The notes: a model not told the origin generated them from the sequence alone. Numbered from the stretch's first letter, positions 8,334-16,986 are shown. The stretch: 64,000 nt of DNA from Phocaeicola dorei (GCF_013009555.1 NZ_CP046176.1:1023501-1087500); one strand, 5' to 3'. Numbers and translations are program-made.

Positions 8334-9734
8334 TTATTTTTTATAATATCCGCCGGTTTTACGGGAACCTTTGTATTCTATTAATTCTTTATCTTTCAGT
8401 GATCGTAAATAACGCTCTGTCGTAGCAGCTCCTTTTTGGATATATTCTGCAATTTCATATCCTTTTGCACCGGGTTTCTTTTCCAAGAAGGTGAGGATAA
8501 GGCTTTCAAGTTCGTTTATTCCCTCATTTATTCCCTCATTTATTCCCTCATTTATTCCCTCATCTTTGTTTACTCCCTCATCAGCGATTCTGTCTATTAC
8601 TGAAATGAACTGCATACCTACCGGCTCATTAATGAATTTTATATTCGGCTCTTCTTGAAGTGCACGTATAATCCCCGAGCCCAGCCCGCGATAAGGCATC
8701 GTTTTAGCACAGAAATTAGCAATGAAAGGATTGCGTACTACGGCGCTTCCCAGTTTGATGCTTTCCACCGTCAACCCATCGGGAAGGCATCCCGGGCTGA
8801 TAATCTCTACACGGTTATCAAAAATGAGTAATCTTATCGGTGCATTACGCGTATAATCACGATGTACCAAGGCATTCTGCAAGATTTCTTCTAATGCCAC
8901 TTCTGATATTTCCAGTTTTCCGATAGAATTAAATCCTTGTCCTGCCTGTATATTATGAAGATTTGCTTTCAGAAAAGACATTCCCTTTTCAAATAATTCG
9001 GGCAGTGTGCCGGTGATATCTTTACTGTCCCGATAGTTGATACCTCCTATATCGTTACCAAAAAAAGAAACAGCTTTGATGACAAAAGTTGGACGGTACT
9101 GCTGAGGGTCTTTGCCGAAGAACAGCAGGCCTGCCAAAGTCATTCTGTCCTCTTTCATGATATGAAGGTTGTGTAAAAGTTCTGTGTATAGAATACCGAA
9201 TGAATCTTTTTCGCGACCATATTCTTTGCGGATAAAGTTGTCCAAAGCATATCCGTTGATATCTTTTTCGGAAGTGAAAGGAATGGGTTGCTCGTCAGCG
9301 TACAGTATGCCGGAGCATTGGAATAAACGCATAATTTCACTATTCTCCATTACTTTGCGCTTATCCGCCCCTTGTTTAGTCCAGATTATCCCGTTCAAAT
9401 CCTTGTAAGGTTTGTTATCACCTTCTGCTATGTGGGCGATAAGAAGGGAACGTTCATCTACAATAACGGTTTCCGTCTGTATATAGATAACCGGGCGAAG
9501 CAAGTTAGTGGCTATATTGGCCAAGATAGAATTGAGTTGCTGGATTTCCTGATAAGACAAGCCGATGATTTCTCCCGTTTTGTCTTTTATGCCGAATAGT
9601 ATCATTCCACCACGAGCATTGGACATAGCTACCATTTCGGCGGCAATACTGTCTTGGTTGGGAAAGCATTCCTTGAATTGTACCGTACTGGTTTCTCCAC
9701 ATTTTATAATGAGCTGTAATTCTTTGCTGTTCAT
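8334..9734 (-). CDS. AlbA_2/ATPase-domain DNA-binding regulator-like protein inside the B12 locus
   Basis: A 466-residue protein of the Schlafen-AlbA_2 plus HATPase_c_4 family. The N-terminal domain has QFKECFPNQDSI and NARGGMILFGIKDKTGEIIG. The middle has the ATPase-like EEILQNALVHRDYTRNAP. A linker with INEG repeats (coded by a 12-bp tandem repeat) leads to a C-terminal winged helix (AEYIQKGAATTERYLRSLKD). Such proteins are usually annotated as ATP-binding transcription regulators, with targets seldom known. It lies between btuG and btuF, 142 nt after btuG and 1 nt before btuF, and has a possible promoter of its own at 9763-9770. A role in B12 control is inference only. Confidence 0.85.
   Translation of the reverse strand: MNSKELQLIIKCGETSTVQFKECFPNQDSIAAEMVAMSNARGGMILFGIKDKTGEIIGLSYQEIQQLNSILANIATNLLRPVIYIQTETVIVDERSLLIAHIAEGDNKPYKDLNGIIWTKQGADKRKVMENSEIMRLFQCSGILYADEQPIPFTSEKDINGYALDNFIRKEYGREKDSFGILYTELLHNLHIMKEDRMTLAGLLFFGKDPQQYRPTFVIKAVSFFGNDIGGINYRDSKDITGTLPELFEKGMSFLKANLHNIQAGQGFNSIGKLEISEVALEEILQNALVHRDYTRNAPIRLLIFDNRVEIISPGCLPDGLTVESIKLGSAVVRNPFIANFCAKTMPYRGLGSGIIRALQEEPNIKFINEPVGMQFISVIDRIADEGVNKDEGINEGINEGINEGINELESLILTFLEKKPGAKGYEIAEYIQKGAATTERYLRSLKDKELIEYKGSRKTGGYYKK
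8515..8580 (-). repeat. 12-bp tandem repeat coding INEG
   Basis: Four perfect copies of TTTATTCCCTCA (plus strand) at 8515-8562, then TCTTTG and a variant TTTACTCCCTCA at 8569-8580. Each unit codes four residues, so slippage would change linker length by INEG units and keep the frame. Confidence 0.95.
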
Positions 9735-9762
9735 TTTTCTAGGTTTGTTTGTGAATCCTGTA

Positions 9763-9770
9763 CAAAAGTA
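9763..9770 (-). promoter_or_regulatory. Possible -7 box of the AlbA gene
   Basis: TACTTTTG on the minus strand fits the Bacteroides -7 consensus TAnnTTTG and lies 29 nt before the ATG at 9734. I find no clear TTTG -33 box. It sits inside a small GTAC-TTTT-GTAC dyad. Confidence 0.45.
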
Positions 9771-9829
9771 CGGTAAAAAAGTGAGGAAAGTTTTATGAGA
9801 TTATTTAATTTATGAGGGAAATAATTGTA

Positions 9830-9867
9830 GTTTTGCTTCCTTCATCAAAAGTGAAGAGAAGCAAAAC
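9830..9867 (-). terminator. Hairpin after btuG
   Basis: Outer arms GTTTTGCTTC (9830-9839) and GAAGCAAAAC (9858-9867) enclose CTTCA/TGAAG, a nearly continuous 15-bp stem 10 nt past the btuG stop. The U-tract is weak, so read-through into the AlbA-btuFCD genes is plausible. Confidence 0.6.
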
Positions 9868-9876
9868 CATATTTTA

Positions 9877-11019
9877 TTATTTCAGTAAGAAGGTTAATCC
9901 GCATGGACCTACCCCTACATTGTATTTGTTTGTAAATTTGCCGTTTGCCGAATATTCGTTTACATAGCCATCAGTGGTATAACTTGGCCATCCTCCAACC
10001 ATATTGTAAGAACTGATATAAATGTTTCCGGTAAATGGATTGACTGCGATGCCACAAGGGCTATCAACAGGTTGATCTATTAAATTTTTTGTTTCATTTC
10101 CTGTTTTTGTATCTATACTGAAATAAGTATTTGCCGTTGCGCCATAAGGAGCATTGATAAGGTAAAGGGTATTATCTTTTACAGTCATTAATGTTGCTTC
10201 CGTTACATCTGTAACAACATTCATATTGTCAATTTTTTGTACTTTAGCTGATATGTCATTATAATTACCCATTGCTAAGACATATACGTTTCCTTCCGTA
10301 GTAGAACAAATTTTAGTGGGATTTAGTCCTACGGGTATTCTTTTTGCTTCTGTAAATGTCTTTAGGCCTATTTTAGAAACACTTTTTCCATTTGCATAAT
10401 CTGCACCGTAATTCATTCCGTCTGAGTTAGCAACATACAGGTAGCCGTTGGCCACTGTCATCTCTTCTGGATTTGGACCAACGTTTAATGTTGCATCGAT
10501 AGTTAGACTAAGGGTGTCGATACGGGAAACGTACCCATCATACATAGAAACATATACTTTTCCATTAGCAGCTATAATATCACGTGGACCTTCCCCTTGA
10601 GTGGATGTCGGAACAATCTGTTTGATGGATTTAGCTGTATTTTTGTCTACTATTTCTATAATATTTGAACCATATATGGCAATATACATTTTCGAACCGT
10701 ACACTATTGCATCTTGAGGGGTACTTCCCAAACTTCTTTTGTTTATGTCAAAAAATACATTATTGCTTGCTGTTCCTTTTTCAAAGTTAATAAAAGAAAG
10801 TGTTCCATTAACATTGTTGCTAAGATTACCTGCATTAATAACGTACAAGCCTGTTGCCTCGGTTGGCGAAGTTACTTCGGGAGTCGTGTCGGGTTGTGAA
10901 GAAGGGTCTTCTTCCGGATCTCTAGGAACTTCGATCTCATTGTCATCATCGTTACAAGCACAGAACAGCGGAGCTATACTAAATAAGGCTGCTGCAAAAA
11001 ATAAATGTTTGAATTTCAT
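9877..11019 (-). CDS. btuG: Surface cobalamin-binding beta-propeller lipoprotein
   Basis: A 380-residue lipoprotein: signal MKFKHLFFAAALFSIAPLFCAC with lipobox, then an acidic, Pro-rich stretch (NDDDNEIEVPRDPEEDP) typical of surface-exported Bacteroides lipoproteins. The remainder is built of YVTN-like propeller blades (VYGSKMYIAIYGSN, NGKVYVSMYDG, NGYLYVANSDG, PFTGNIYISSYN). BtuG proteins of Bacteroides cap BtuB and bind B12 very tightly at the cell surface (established for the family). It lies 13 nt after btuB under the same riboswitch, which supports the call. Other YVTN propeller lipoproteins look similar by sequence alone. Confidence 0.86.
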   Translation of the reverse strand: MKFKHLFFAAALFSIAPLFCACNDDDNEIEVPRDPEEDPSSQPDTTPEVTSPTEATGLYVINAGNLSNNVNGTLSFINFEKGTASNNVFFDINKRSLGSTPQDAIVYGSKMYIAIYGSNIIEIVDKNTAKSIKQIVPTSTQGEGPRDIIAANGKVYVSMYDGYVSRIDTLSLTIDATLNVGPNPEEMTVANGYLYVANSDGMNYGADYANGKSVSKIGLKTFTEAKRIPVGLNPTKICSTTEGNVYVLAMGNYNDISAKVQKIDNMNVVTDVTEATLMTVKDNTLYLINAPYGATANTYFSIDTKTGNETKNLIDQPVDSPCGIAVNPFTGNIYISSYNMVGGWPSYTTDGYVNEYSANGKFTNKYNVGVGPCGLTFLLK

Positions 11020-11032
11020 ACTTATATAATTT

Positions 11033-13054
11033 TTAAAAATGAATACTGCAAGTTAGTTTATAGCTTCTACCCGGCATCGGGTAGCTTTTCACTATGTCAT
11101 ATTGTTTATTTCCCAAATTGATAATATCTCCCCGAAGATTGTATGTAAACTTCTTTATCTTGAAGCTGCGGTATAATGAAAGTCCGTATTCTATATATCC
11201 ATCCATTTCATTACTTGGACGATTTTCGGAAGCAATATATCGTTTGCTCACACCTGTAGCATGAAGAGAAGCATTTATGAAAGGATTTTCCAAGGCTAAA
11301 GAAGCACCTGCGCTATGACGTGGGGTATATGCAATCTGATGTTTGTAATATACGACTTCCGGGTCTGTTTTATCTACTGCATATTGATAGGTATAGTTTC
11401 CAGTCAATAGTAAGGAATAATGTTTTGCAAGTTGGAAAGTGGTGTTTATATTGGCATCTACTCCCCAAATTTCTACTTTGCCTAAATTTACCATATTCCA
11501 GATAAACATATTATAGGGCATTGCCACAATTTTATCTTTTACCTTATTATAATACCCATCCAATGTCAGACTGATTGCTGGTAGCCAGCTTGTAAAGTTG
11601 TTCTGGTAAGTGATACCTATATTATATTGTTGAGCCTTTTCGGGACGAAGATCACGGCTACCCATCCGGTCAAAGTAGTTTTCAGAAAAAGTAGCCACTC
11701 TGAATATGTCTTTATAGGAAGCCCGAAGGTATAGCTGTCCGTCTGTACAAGGTTTCCATGAAAAAGAGAAGGAAGGGGATAATTTTCGCCGGTTCTCAGC
11801 TCCGTTTCCTTCTTTTGCACCATTAAGATATATCGATCCGAGTAGTATGGCAACAGCTGTTATGTTATCAGTTTGATATCGGAGAGTTGCTGTTTGTAAT
11901 ATAGAATGCCGGTAAGGGCTTGTATTGTTAGGAGTATTGGCATTTAGGTTATTATATATGTAATCTGCCGCATAAACCATGCTCCAGTGACTAGTCGGAG
12001 TATATAGTAATGCTCCTGATGTATAGTATTCTCGTTGGAAATAACGGTCGTTTAATTCTCCTCCGGGGTATTTTCCTCCTTCATCGTGGTAATGAGATTG
12101 GCTCCAGTTAAATTTCCCATTGATTAACAAAGAAAGATTATTTTCCCAATAAGTACGGTAATGTACTTGTGAAAAGAAATTTCGTTCGCGTAACTTCTCA
12201 CGGCTTTTCGCGTTGTAAAGAATGACTGCACCGGGTAATTGCTGATTTGTATCGTAATAATAAATCTTTCCGTTCAGTGTGCTTCTGTTATTAGGGCTGA
12301 TGTAAAGATTCAGTTCTCCTCTGTAGGTTTGAATGTTGTTGTTATAGCGTTTTTCTTTGGAAACATAATCTCCGTTGACTAAAGTGAAAGGATATAGGTT
12401 ATCTGCCCTCATAAATTCACCAGTGGTAGATGCTGAAATCTTTTCGTTAAACTTTTGTTCGTAGCGGATAAGGGGATTAATCATCCCGAAAGAACCTGTC
12501 TTTATCTGTCCCGTCAAGTGATTTTTTTTGTTTGAAAAATCCGGGGATATGCTTTGTAATTTTAAGGCGGCAGCAGAAGCAACTGTACGTGCCGGTACAA
12601 AAATATCTTCATTGTCCCCAATGGTCAGTGAAATTTGCTGGATATTGTCAATAGAGAAACGAGACAAGTCTATTTGTCCGCTTTGACAATCACTGAGTGT
12701 AACCCCGTCATAAACTACGGCTGTATGTTTGGCTCCTAAACTCCGAACGGAGATAGTTTTCATTCCTCCTGCACCCCCATAATCCTTTATGTTGACTCCT
12801 GAGAAGCGACGTAAAGCATCAGCAATATCCGTAATGCCTTGTTGTTGCAATTGCTTCTTGTCGAGTTGTTGGAAGGGACTGCTACTTTTAACCTGTTGCT
12901 TGGTACGTTCAGCCGTAACCGTAACTTCGTCTATTTTATGCACTTTCCCGGTAATGGAATCTCCTTTCTCCTGTGCCTGTATTTCAAGCGGCAATAGGAT
13001 AAAGCTGCAAAGCAGACAAAGCCATAGCTTATAAGCCTGGTTATTTCCTTTCAT
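11033..13054 (-). CDS. btuB: TonB-dependent outer-membrane cobalamin receptor
   Basis: A 673-residue TonB-dependent transporter. After a signal ending near LEIQAQEKGD come a TonB box (DEVTVTAE), a plug domain (TDIADALRRFSGVNIKDYGG, SVRSLGAKHTAVVYDGV) and a 22-strand-type beta barrel ending in an aromatic residue (TCSIHF). It would import B12 through the outer membrane together with BtuG. It is the first gene after the cobalamin riboswitch, with a leader of about 280 nt. The size is slightly above that of E. coli BtuB, as is usual in Bacteroides. Substrate is supported by riboswitch plus neighbours. Confidence 0.93.
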   Translation of the reverse strand: MKGNNQAYKLWLCLLCSFILLPLEIQAQEKGDSITGKVHKIDEVTVTAERTKQQVKSSSPFQQLDKKQLQQQGITDIADALRRFSGVNIKDYGGAGGMKTISVRSLGAKHTAVVYDGVTLSDCQSGQIDLSRFSIDNIQQISLTIGDNEDIFVPARTVASAAALKLQSISPDFSNKKNHLTGQIKTGSFGMINPLIRYEQKFNEKISASTTGEFMRADNLYPFTLVNGDYVSKEKRYNNNIQTYRGELNLYISPNNRSTLNGKIYYYDTNQQLPGAVILYNAKSREKLRERNFFSQVHYRTYWENNLSLLINGKFNWSQSHYHDEGGKYPGGELNDRYFQREYYTSGALLYTPTSHWSMVYAADYIYNNLNANTPNNTSPYRHSILQTATLRYQTDNITAVAILLGSIYLNGAKEGNGAENRRKLSPSFSFSWKPCTDGQLYLRASYKDIFRVATFSENYFDRMGSRDLRPEKAQQYNIGITYQNNFTSWLPAISLTLDGYYNKVKDKIVAMPYNMFIWNMVNLGKVEIWGVDANINTTFQLAKHYSLLLTGNYTYQYAVDKTDPEVVYYKHQIAYTPRHSAGASLALENPFINASLHATGVSKRYIASENRPSNEMDGYIEYGLSLYRSFKIKKFTYNLRGDIINLGNKQYDIVKSYPMPGRSYKLTCSIHF

Positions 13055-13130
13055 TTAAAAAAACATATTAATGAATAAATACCGCATTCTTACCGCTGCT
13101 CTTTCCTCGAAAGCGACGGTCGATGACTTT

Positions 13131-13335
13131 ACGTTTTGCAGGTCTTCTGACTTACTCCTGTTTACTTGCCTTCCCACCTTAATTATATATACAGGCAGTG
13201 GCGTGAGTGGATAAATAAACCTATCCCCTTATAGGGGTAGATGGAGCTTACAGCAGCGGGACTGTTCAGGACTTGCACCTGATTCCCTTTTCATCCGCTT
13301 CCTCGCATCAGTCGGAGGTACGCGGAACAAAACGT
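13131..13335 (-). promoter_or_regulatory. Cobalamin (adenosylcobalamin) riboswitch
   Basis: On the minus strand P1 pairs ACGTTTTG (13335-13328) with CAAAACGT (13138-13131). Between them are the conserved core GGGAATCAGGTGCAAGTCC, then ACAGTCCCGCTGCTGTAAG, a GCCACTG segment, GGGAAGGC, and the B12 box AGTCAGAAGACCTGC (13152-13138). These match the cobalamin aptamer consensus. The 76 nt before btuB (13055-13130) hold a hairpin around CTTTCGAGGAAAG that may be the expression platform. B12 binding should lower btuB expression (family knowledge). Confidence 0.95.
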
Positions 13336-13337
13336 GG

Positions 13338-13345
13338 CAAAGATA
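13338..13345 (-). promoter_or_regulatory. -7 box of the btu operon
   Basis: TATCTTTG on the minus strand, a perfect TAnnTTTG, lies 2 nt before riboswitch P1, so the transcript would begin at the aptamer. 13346-13572 holds no gene; it is AT-rich spacer with the hydrolase promoter at its right edge. Confidence 0.75.
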
Positions 13346-13572
13346 GTTTGTTTGGATGAATAAGAAAAGGGAAATGATAAAAAATCCTTTTTTGAAATTA
13401 GTTGCAGATTTATTTCTTTCCCAGCAAAAGTAGGCGTGTGTAACGGTTCTTTTTTAGTGGCAAAACTAGTTGATTCTATCCATGTTGAAGATAAAATGAA
13501 ATAGTATTGAATAAAATAAAACTGATGCTTAACAACATTCAAATATTGATTCGCTTTATTCAATATAATCAC

Positions 13573-13580
13573 TATATTTG
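13573..13580 (+). promoter_or_regulatory. -7 box of the hydrolase gene
   Basis: TATATTTG on the plus strand fits TAnnTTTG, 30 nt before the ATG at 13611. No good -33 box was found. Confidence 0.6.
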
Positions 13581-13610
13581 TTAAATGAATAATCTTAAAA
13601 TACGTAATAG

Positions 13611-14582
13611 ATGAAACATTTGAATTTTATTTTAGCCGGTTTATTTTTCCTGTGCGGTCTTTGTTGTCGGGCACAGGTGCTTCCTTTGGAAGAAAATGTG
13701 GTGTTGAACACCAAGGAAGGACAAATCAAAGGAAAACTGCTTTTGCCCGGTGGGGTGAAAACCTGTCCGGTGGTGCTTATTATAGCCGGATCCGGACCTA
13801 CGGATATGGATGGTAATTCAGCCATTGGCAATTTGAGGAATAATTCGTTGAAGTTCCTGGCAGAAGGCTTGGCGGCAAACGGCATCGCTTCCTTGCGCTT
13901 TGACAAGCGGGGGATAGGAACCAGTGCGTCGGCTGGTAAGGAGGAAGCGAAACTTCGTTTTGAAGATTATGTGAACGATGTAACTGGCTGGATTGATTAC
14001 CTGTCGAAAGAGAAACGTTTTACGACGATCACGGTGGCAGGACATAGCGAAGGGGCGCTGATTGGAATGTTGGCCTGTCAGAACCGGCCGAAGGTGAAAG
14101 GCTATATCTCGATTGCCGGTGCGGGTCGTCCTGCCTACGAGATTATAGAGGCGCAAGTGACCGCTCAACAGAATCCGGAAGCGGTGCGGAAAGAGGTGGC
14201 ATCCATTAACGGGTCTTTGAAAAACGGCAAGGAAGTGAGTGACGTGCCGGCTTATCTGCAATCATTGTATCGGGCTTCTGTCCAGCCTTATTTGATTTCC
14301 TGGTTCAAGTATAATCCCCGGACGGTGATTGCTTCCGTCAAAGTGCCGGTTCTCATTGTTCAGGGTAAAAATGATATTCAGGTATCGGTGGAGGATGCCG
14401 AATTTCTGAAAAAGGGTTGCCCGGCTGCCGAGCTGCTTTTGATTGATAAGATGAACCATGTGCTGAAAGATTGTGAGTCAAAGGCCGTACAGCAGCAGAT
14501 GCTTACTTATGGGAATCCTTCTCTGCCGGTGAACAATGCTTTGATAGCTTCTGTCAGTACATTTGTGAAAAAACTGAAATGA
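13611..14582 (+). CDS. Exported alpha/beta hydrolase
   Basis: A 323-residue alpha/beta-hydrolase fold protein with a signal peptide (MKHLNFILAGLFFLCGLCCRAQ), so probably periplasmic. It has the oxyanion-type strand VVLIIAGSGPTDMDGN, the nucleophile elbow GHSEG (VAGHSEGALIGM), an acid in VQGKNDIQV and a late His in MNHVLKD, i.e. a full Ser-Asp-His set. Substrate is unknown; many relatives are annotated as peptidase or esterase. The following DUF2089 gene begins 1 nt after the stop and may be co-transcribed. The CC before RAQ could be read as a lipobox, but signal peptidase I cleavage after Ala fits better. Confidence 0.88.
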   Translation: MKHLNFILAGLFFLCGLCCRAQVLPLEENVVLNTKEGQIKGKLLLPGGVKTCPVVLIIAGSGPTDMDGNSAIGNLRNNSLKFLAEGLAANGIASLRFDKRGIGTSASAGKEEAKLRFEDYVNDVTGWIDYLSKEKRFTTITVAGHSEGALIGMLACQNRPKVKGYISIAGAGRPAYEIIEAQVTAQQNPEAVRKEVASINGSLKNGKEVSDVPAYLQSLYRASVQPYLISWFKYNPRTVIASVKVPVLIVQGKNDIQVSVEDAEFLKKGCPAAELLLIDKMNHVLKDCESKAVQQQMLTYGNPSLPVNNALIASVSTFVKKLK

Positions 14583-14583
14583 T

Positions 14584-14865
14584 ATGGGAGAAATAAAGAA
14601 ACGTTTGCCGTTGCAATGCCCTGCGTGTAATGCACCGTTGAGGGTGGGTAGGCTTTTCTGTGGAGAATGCCGCACGGAAGTGTGCGGAGATTTTGAACTG
14701 CCTGTGCTGGCACGGCTTTCAGATAAAGAGCAGCAGTTTATTCTTGCGTTTGTCAAATCGAGCGGAAGTTTGAAGGGCATGGCGAAAAGTATGGGGGTCA
14801 GTTACCCTACGGTGAGAAATATCTTGGACGATTTAATTGATAGACTTTCTAAAATGGATGAGTAA
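14584..14865 (+). CDS. DUF2089 family zinc-ribbon/helix-turn-helix protein
   Basis: A 93-residue protein with two CxxC knuckles (CPACNAP and CGECRTEVC) and a C-terminal helix-turn-helix-like part (SGSLKGMAKSMGVSYPTVRNILDDLIDRL). This fits the DUF2089 family, small putative DNA-binding proteins. Its TAA shares a base with the next ATG (TAATG). In other genomes DUF2089 genes often precede a small membrane protein gene (family knowledge). Function is not established. Confidence 0.85.
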   Translation: MGEIKKRLPLQCPACNAPLRVGRLFCGECRTEVCGDFELPVLARLSDKEQQFILAFVKSSGSLKGMAKSMGVSYPTVRNILDDLIDRLSKMDE

Positions 14866-15059
14866 TGGGAAATAAAATGATAGGCAAAGCGGTGAATCAG
14901 TTTATACAGATTGCCGGTATGTGGGCATTGGTATGGGGAGCGTTGGGGGGCCTCATTTCGGTCCGGTCCCAATCCTGCCTGGTGGTGTTATGCGGCAGAG
15001 CATCTGATTGTGTGGCTGTTGTGCCATATGTTGATAAATCATTTTTATGGATAAAATAA
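14865..15059 (+). pseudogene. Small membrane-type protein, possibly frameshifted at a G6 run
   Basis: The 64-codon frame begins MGNKMIGKAVNQFIQIAGMWALVWGALGG and overlaps the DUF2089 stop by one base. After six Gs at 14945-14950 the product becomes Cys/Val-rich and atypical. Dropping one G gives a smoother continuation (SFRSGPNPAWWCYAAEHL, then a hydrophobic stretch) ending near 15056. So it is either a decayed gene, a phase-variable one, or a genuine short protein. I do not recognise a family. Confidence 0.4.
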
Positions 15060-15061
15060 AA

Positions 15062-15103
15062 AAGAGGATGCAAAAAGTCTTGTTGGAGCTTTGACATCCT
15101 CTT
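15062..15103. terminator. Hairpin between convergent genes
   Basis: AAGAGGATG (15062-15070) pairs with CATCCTCTT (15095-15103), with inner CAAA/TTTG pairs. An A-run on the left gives a U-tract for the minus strand, although tyrA ends beside it at 15122, so it can serve both directions. Confidence 0.75.
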
Positions 15104-15121
15104 CTATGTTATACTGATGCG

Positions 15122-15895
15122 TTATTTAATCTTTTCTCGAATCTTGCTAAGATAGGCACGCATCCCCGCAGCATCTTTCTTGTTGATGATATCCAACAGC
15201 TCATTTAATTCTGTACGGATACCTTCTACCTGTGCCGGGGTGCGGGGATTGAATAAAATTTCCTGCAACAGGTAGTCGTCTTCGCTTAGTACTCCTTTAG
15301 CTATCTTCATGTGGCGTTTGAAAGTAGTACCGGGAGCGTCCTGATGCTTCATCACTGCCGCAAAAACAAAAGTGGAAACAAAAGGGATAGACAGTGAATA
15401 GGCCACTGTCTCATCGTGCTCGTCGAAGGTATACTCAAAGATATTCAGACCAAGGTTTTGGTATAAGTCTTTGAAGAAGATTTTACCCAAATGGTCCCCT
15501 TCGCTGATGATGATGGCATTTTCGGTGCTCAGTTTGTCTAGGTTGGCAAATGTGGGACCGAACATGGGGTGAGTAGACACATAACGGAATCCGCATTGGT
15601 CATAAAATTCTTTCAGTCCGGTCTTTACCGAGGCAATATCGCTGATGATGCAATCCTTGGGGAGAGCAGGCAATACTTGGTGAAAAGCATCCAGTGTATA
15701 TTTCACGGTTGCCGCATTGATAACCAGTTCGGGCTTGAATTCTTCAATCTCTTCGAGTGTGGTATATCGGTAGGTATTGTAAACAAAACGAAGGCGTTTC
15801 GGGTCTACATCAAATACGGCGGTTTCGTGCTGGAAGCTCAATACATCGGTAAAGAAGGAGCCCATTTTACCGGCTCCTAAAATTAATATTCTCAT
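15122..15895 (-). CDS. tyrA: Prephenate dehydrogenase
   Basis: A 257-residue NAD(P)-dependent enzyme with a Rossmann motif at the N-terminus (LILGAGKMGSFF) and STHPMFGPTFANL, typical of the TyrA family. It converts prephenate to 4-hydroxyphenylpyruvate for tyrosine. It is the last gene of the aromatic operon, 4 nt after the DAHP synthase gene. I see no ACT domain, so feedback inhibition may act on the other enzymes. Control probably comes from the attenuator ahead of pheA. Confidence 0.92.
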   Translation of the reverse strand: MRILILGAGKMGSFFTDVLSFQHETAVFDVDPKRLRFVYNTYRYTTLEEIEEFKPELVINAATVKYTLDAFHQVLPALPKDCIISDIASVKTGLKEFYDQCGFRYVSTHPMFGPTFANLDKLSTENAIIISEGDHLGKIFFKDLYQNLGLNIFEYTFDEHDETVAYSLSIPFVSTFVFAAVMKHQDAPGTTFKRHMKIAKGVLSEDDYLLQEILFNPRTPAQVEGIRTELNELLDIINKKDAAGMRAYLSKIREKIK

Positions 15896-15899
15896 CGGT

Positions 15900-16967
15900 T
15901 TACTTATTTATGATTTCCATTTGTTGCCTTACGCTTTCTTCGTGGATGGCTTCGAATACTTTTTTAATGAAATCTGAGTCCATGCCGCACAGTGAGCCTT
16001 GTGCACCGCGCTTGTCTAGAATTTCATTGTAACGGCCTGTCTGCAGAATGGTCATATCATGTTCTTTCTTGAATGTACCGATTTCACGGCAGACACGCAT
16101 ACGTTTTGCCAATACCTCGATAATCTCATTGTCGCAATCATCGATTTGGTTACGCAGTTCGCCCAGGTTTTCGGTGGTTTGGGTTTCTTTGCGGATGACT
16201 AGCAGATTTAGGATATAGTCCAGCACATCGGGAGTGACTTGTTGGGCGGCATCGCTCCATGCACAGTCGGGATTGCAGTGTGATTCTACGATTAAACCGT
16301 CAAAACCTAAGTCCATCGCCTGCTGGCAGAGGGGAGCTACCAACTCGCGCTTGCCACCGATATGGCTGGGATCACAGAAAATCGGTAGTTCGGGAATGCG
16401 GCGACGCAATTCGATAGGGATATGCCATTGAGGCAGGTTACGGTAAATCTTTTTATCATAAGAAGAGAATCCGCGATGGATAGCACCCAGTTGCTTCAAA
16501 CCTGCATTATTGATGCGCTCGAAAGCTCCAATCCACAATTCAAGGTCAGGGTTGACAGGGTTTTTAATCAATATAGGAATGTCCACACCTTTCAGAGCAT
16601 CAGCAATTTCCTGCACGGCAAACGGGTTGGCAGTGGTGCGTGCGCCAATCCAAAGCACATCAATACCTGCCTTTAAACATTCGTAAACGTGTTTGGCTGT
16701 AGCCACTTCGGTGGCAACATACATACCGGTTTCCTGTTTCACACGTTTCAGCCATGCCAGGCCATCTACACCGATGCCTTCGAAACCTCCCGGTTTGGTA
16801 CGCGGTTTCCAAATGCCGGCACGGAAAATCTTGATGCCTTTATTGGCCAGCATGAGAGCTGTATCCATAACTTGCTGTTCTGTTTCGGCACTACATGGGC
16901 CGGCGATAATCATCGGGCGTTTTTTTTCAATTCCCGGAAGTTCGATGGGTTTTAAATCTAATTCCAT
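15900..16967 (-). CDS. aroF: Bifunctional DAHP synthase / chorismate mutase
   Basis: 355 residues. The N-terminal part (about 1-260) is a DAHP synthase of the short type-I-beta class (MIIAGPCSAETEQQ, FRAGIWKPRTKPGGFEG, CDPSHIGGKRELV). The C-terminal 90 residues are an AroQ chorismate mutase helix bundle (LGELRNQIDDCDNEIIEVLAKR). It thus catalyses the first step of the shikimate route and the chorismate-to-prephenate branch. Fusion of the two with the mutase at the C-terminus is known in Bacteroidetes, and the mutase domain may transmit prephenate or chorismate feedback. It lies 19 nt after the aminotransferase and 4 nt before tyrA. Confidence 0.93.
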   Translation of the reverse strand: MELDLKPIELPGIEKKRPMIIAGPCSAETEQQVMDTALMLANKGIKIFRAGIWKPRTKPGGFEGIGVDGLAWLKRVKQETGMYVATEVATAKHVYECLKAGIDVLWIGARTTANPFAVQEIADALKGVDIPILIKNPVNPDLELWIGAFERINNAGLKQLGAIHRGFSSYDKKIYRNLPQWHIPIELRRRIPELPIFCDPSHIGGKRELVAPLCQQAMDLGFDGLIVESHCNPDCAWSDAAQQVTPDVLDYILNLLVIRKETQTTENLGELRNQIDDCDNEIIEVLAKRMRVCREIGTFKKEHDMTILQTGRYNEILDKRGAQGSLCGMDSDFIKKVFEAIHEESVRQQMEIINK

Positions 16968-16986
16968 AATCTGATATTTTGTTTTG

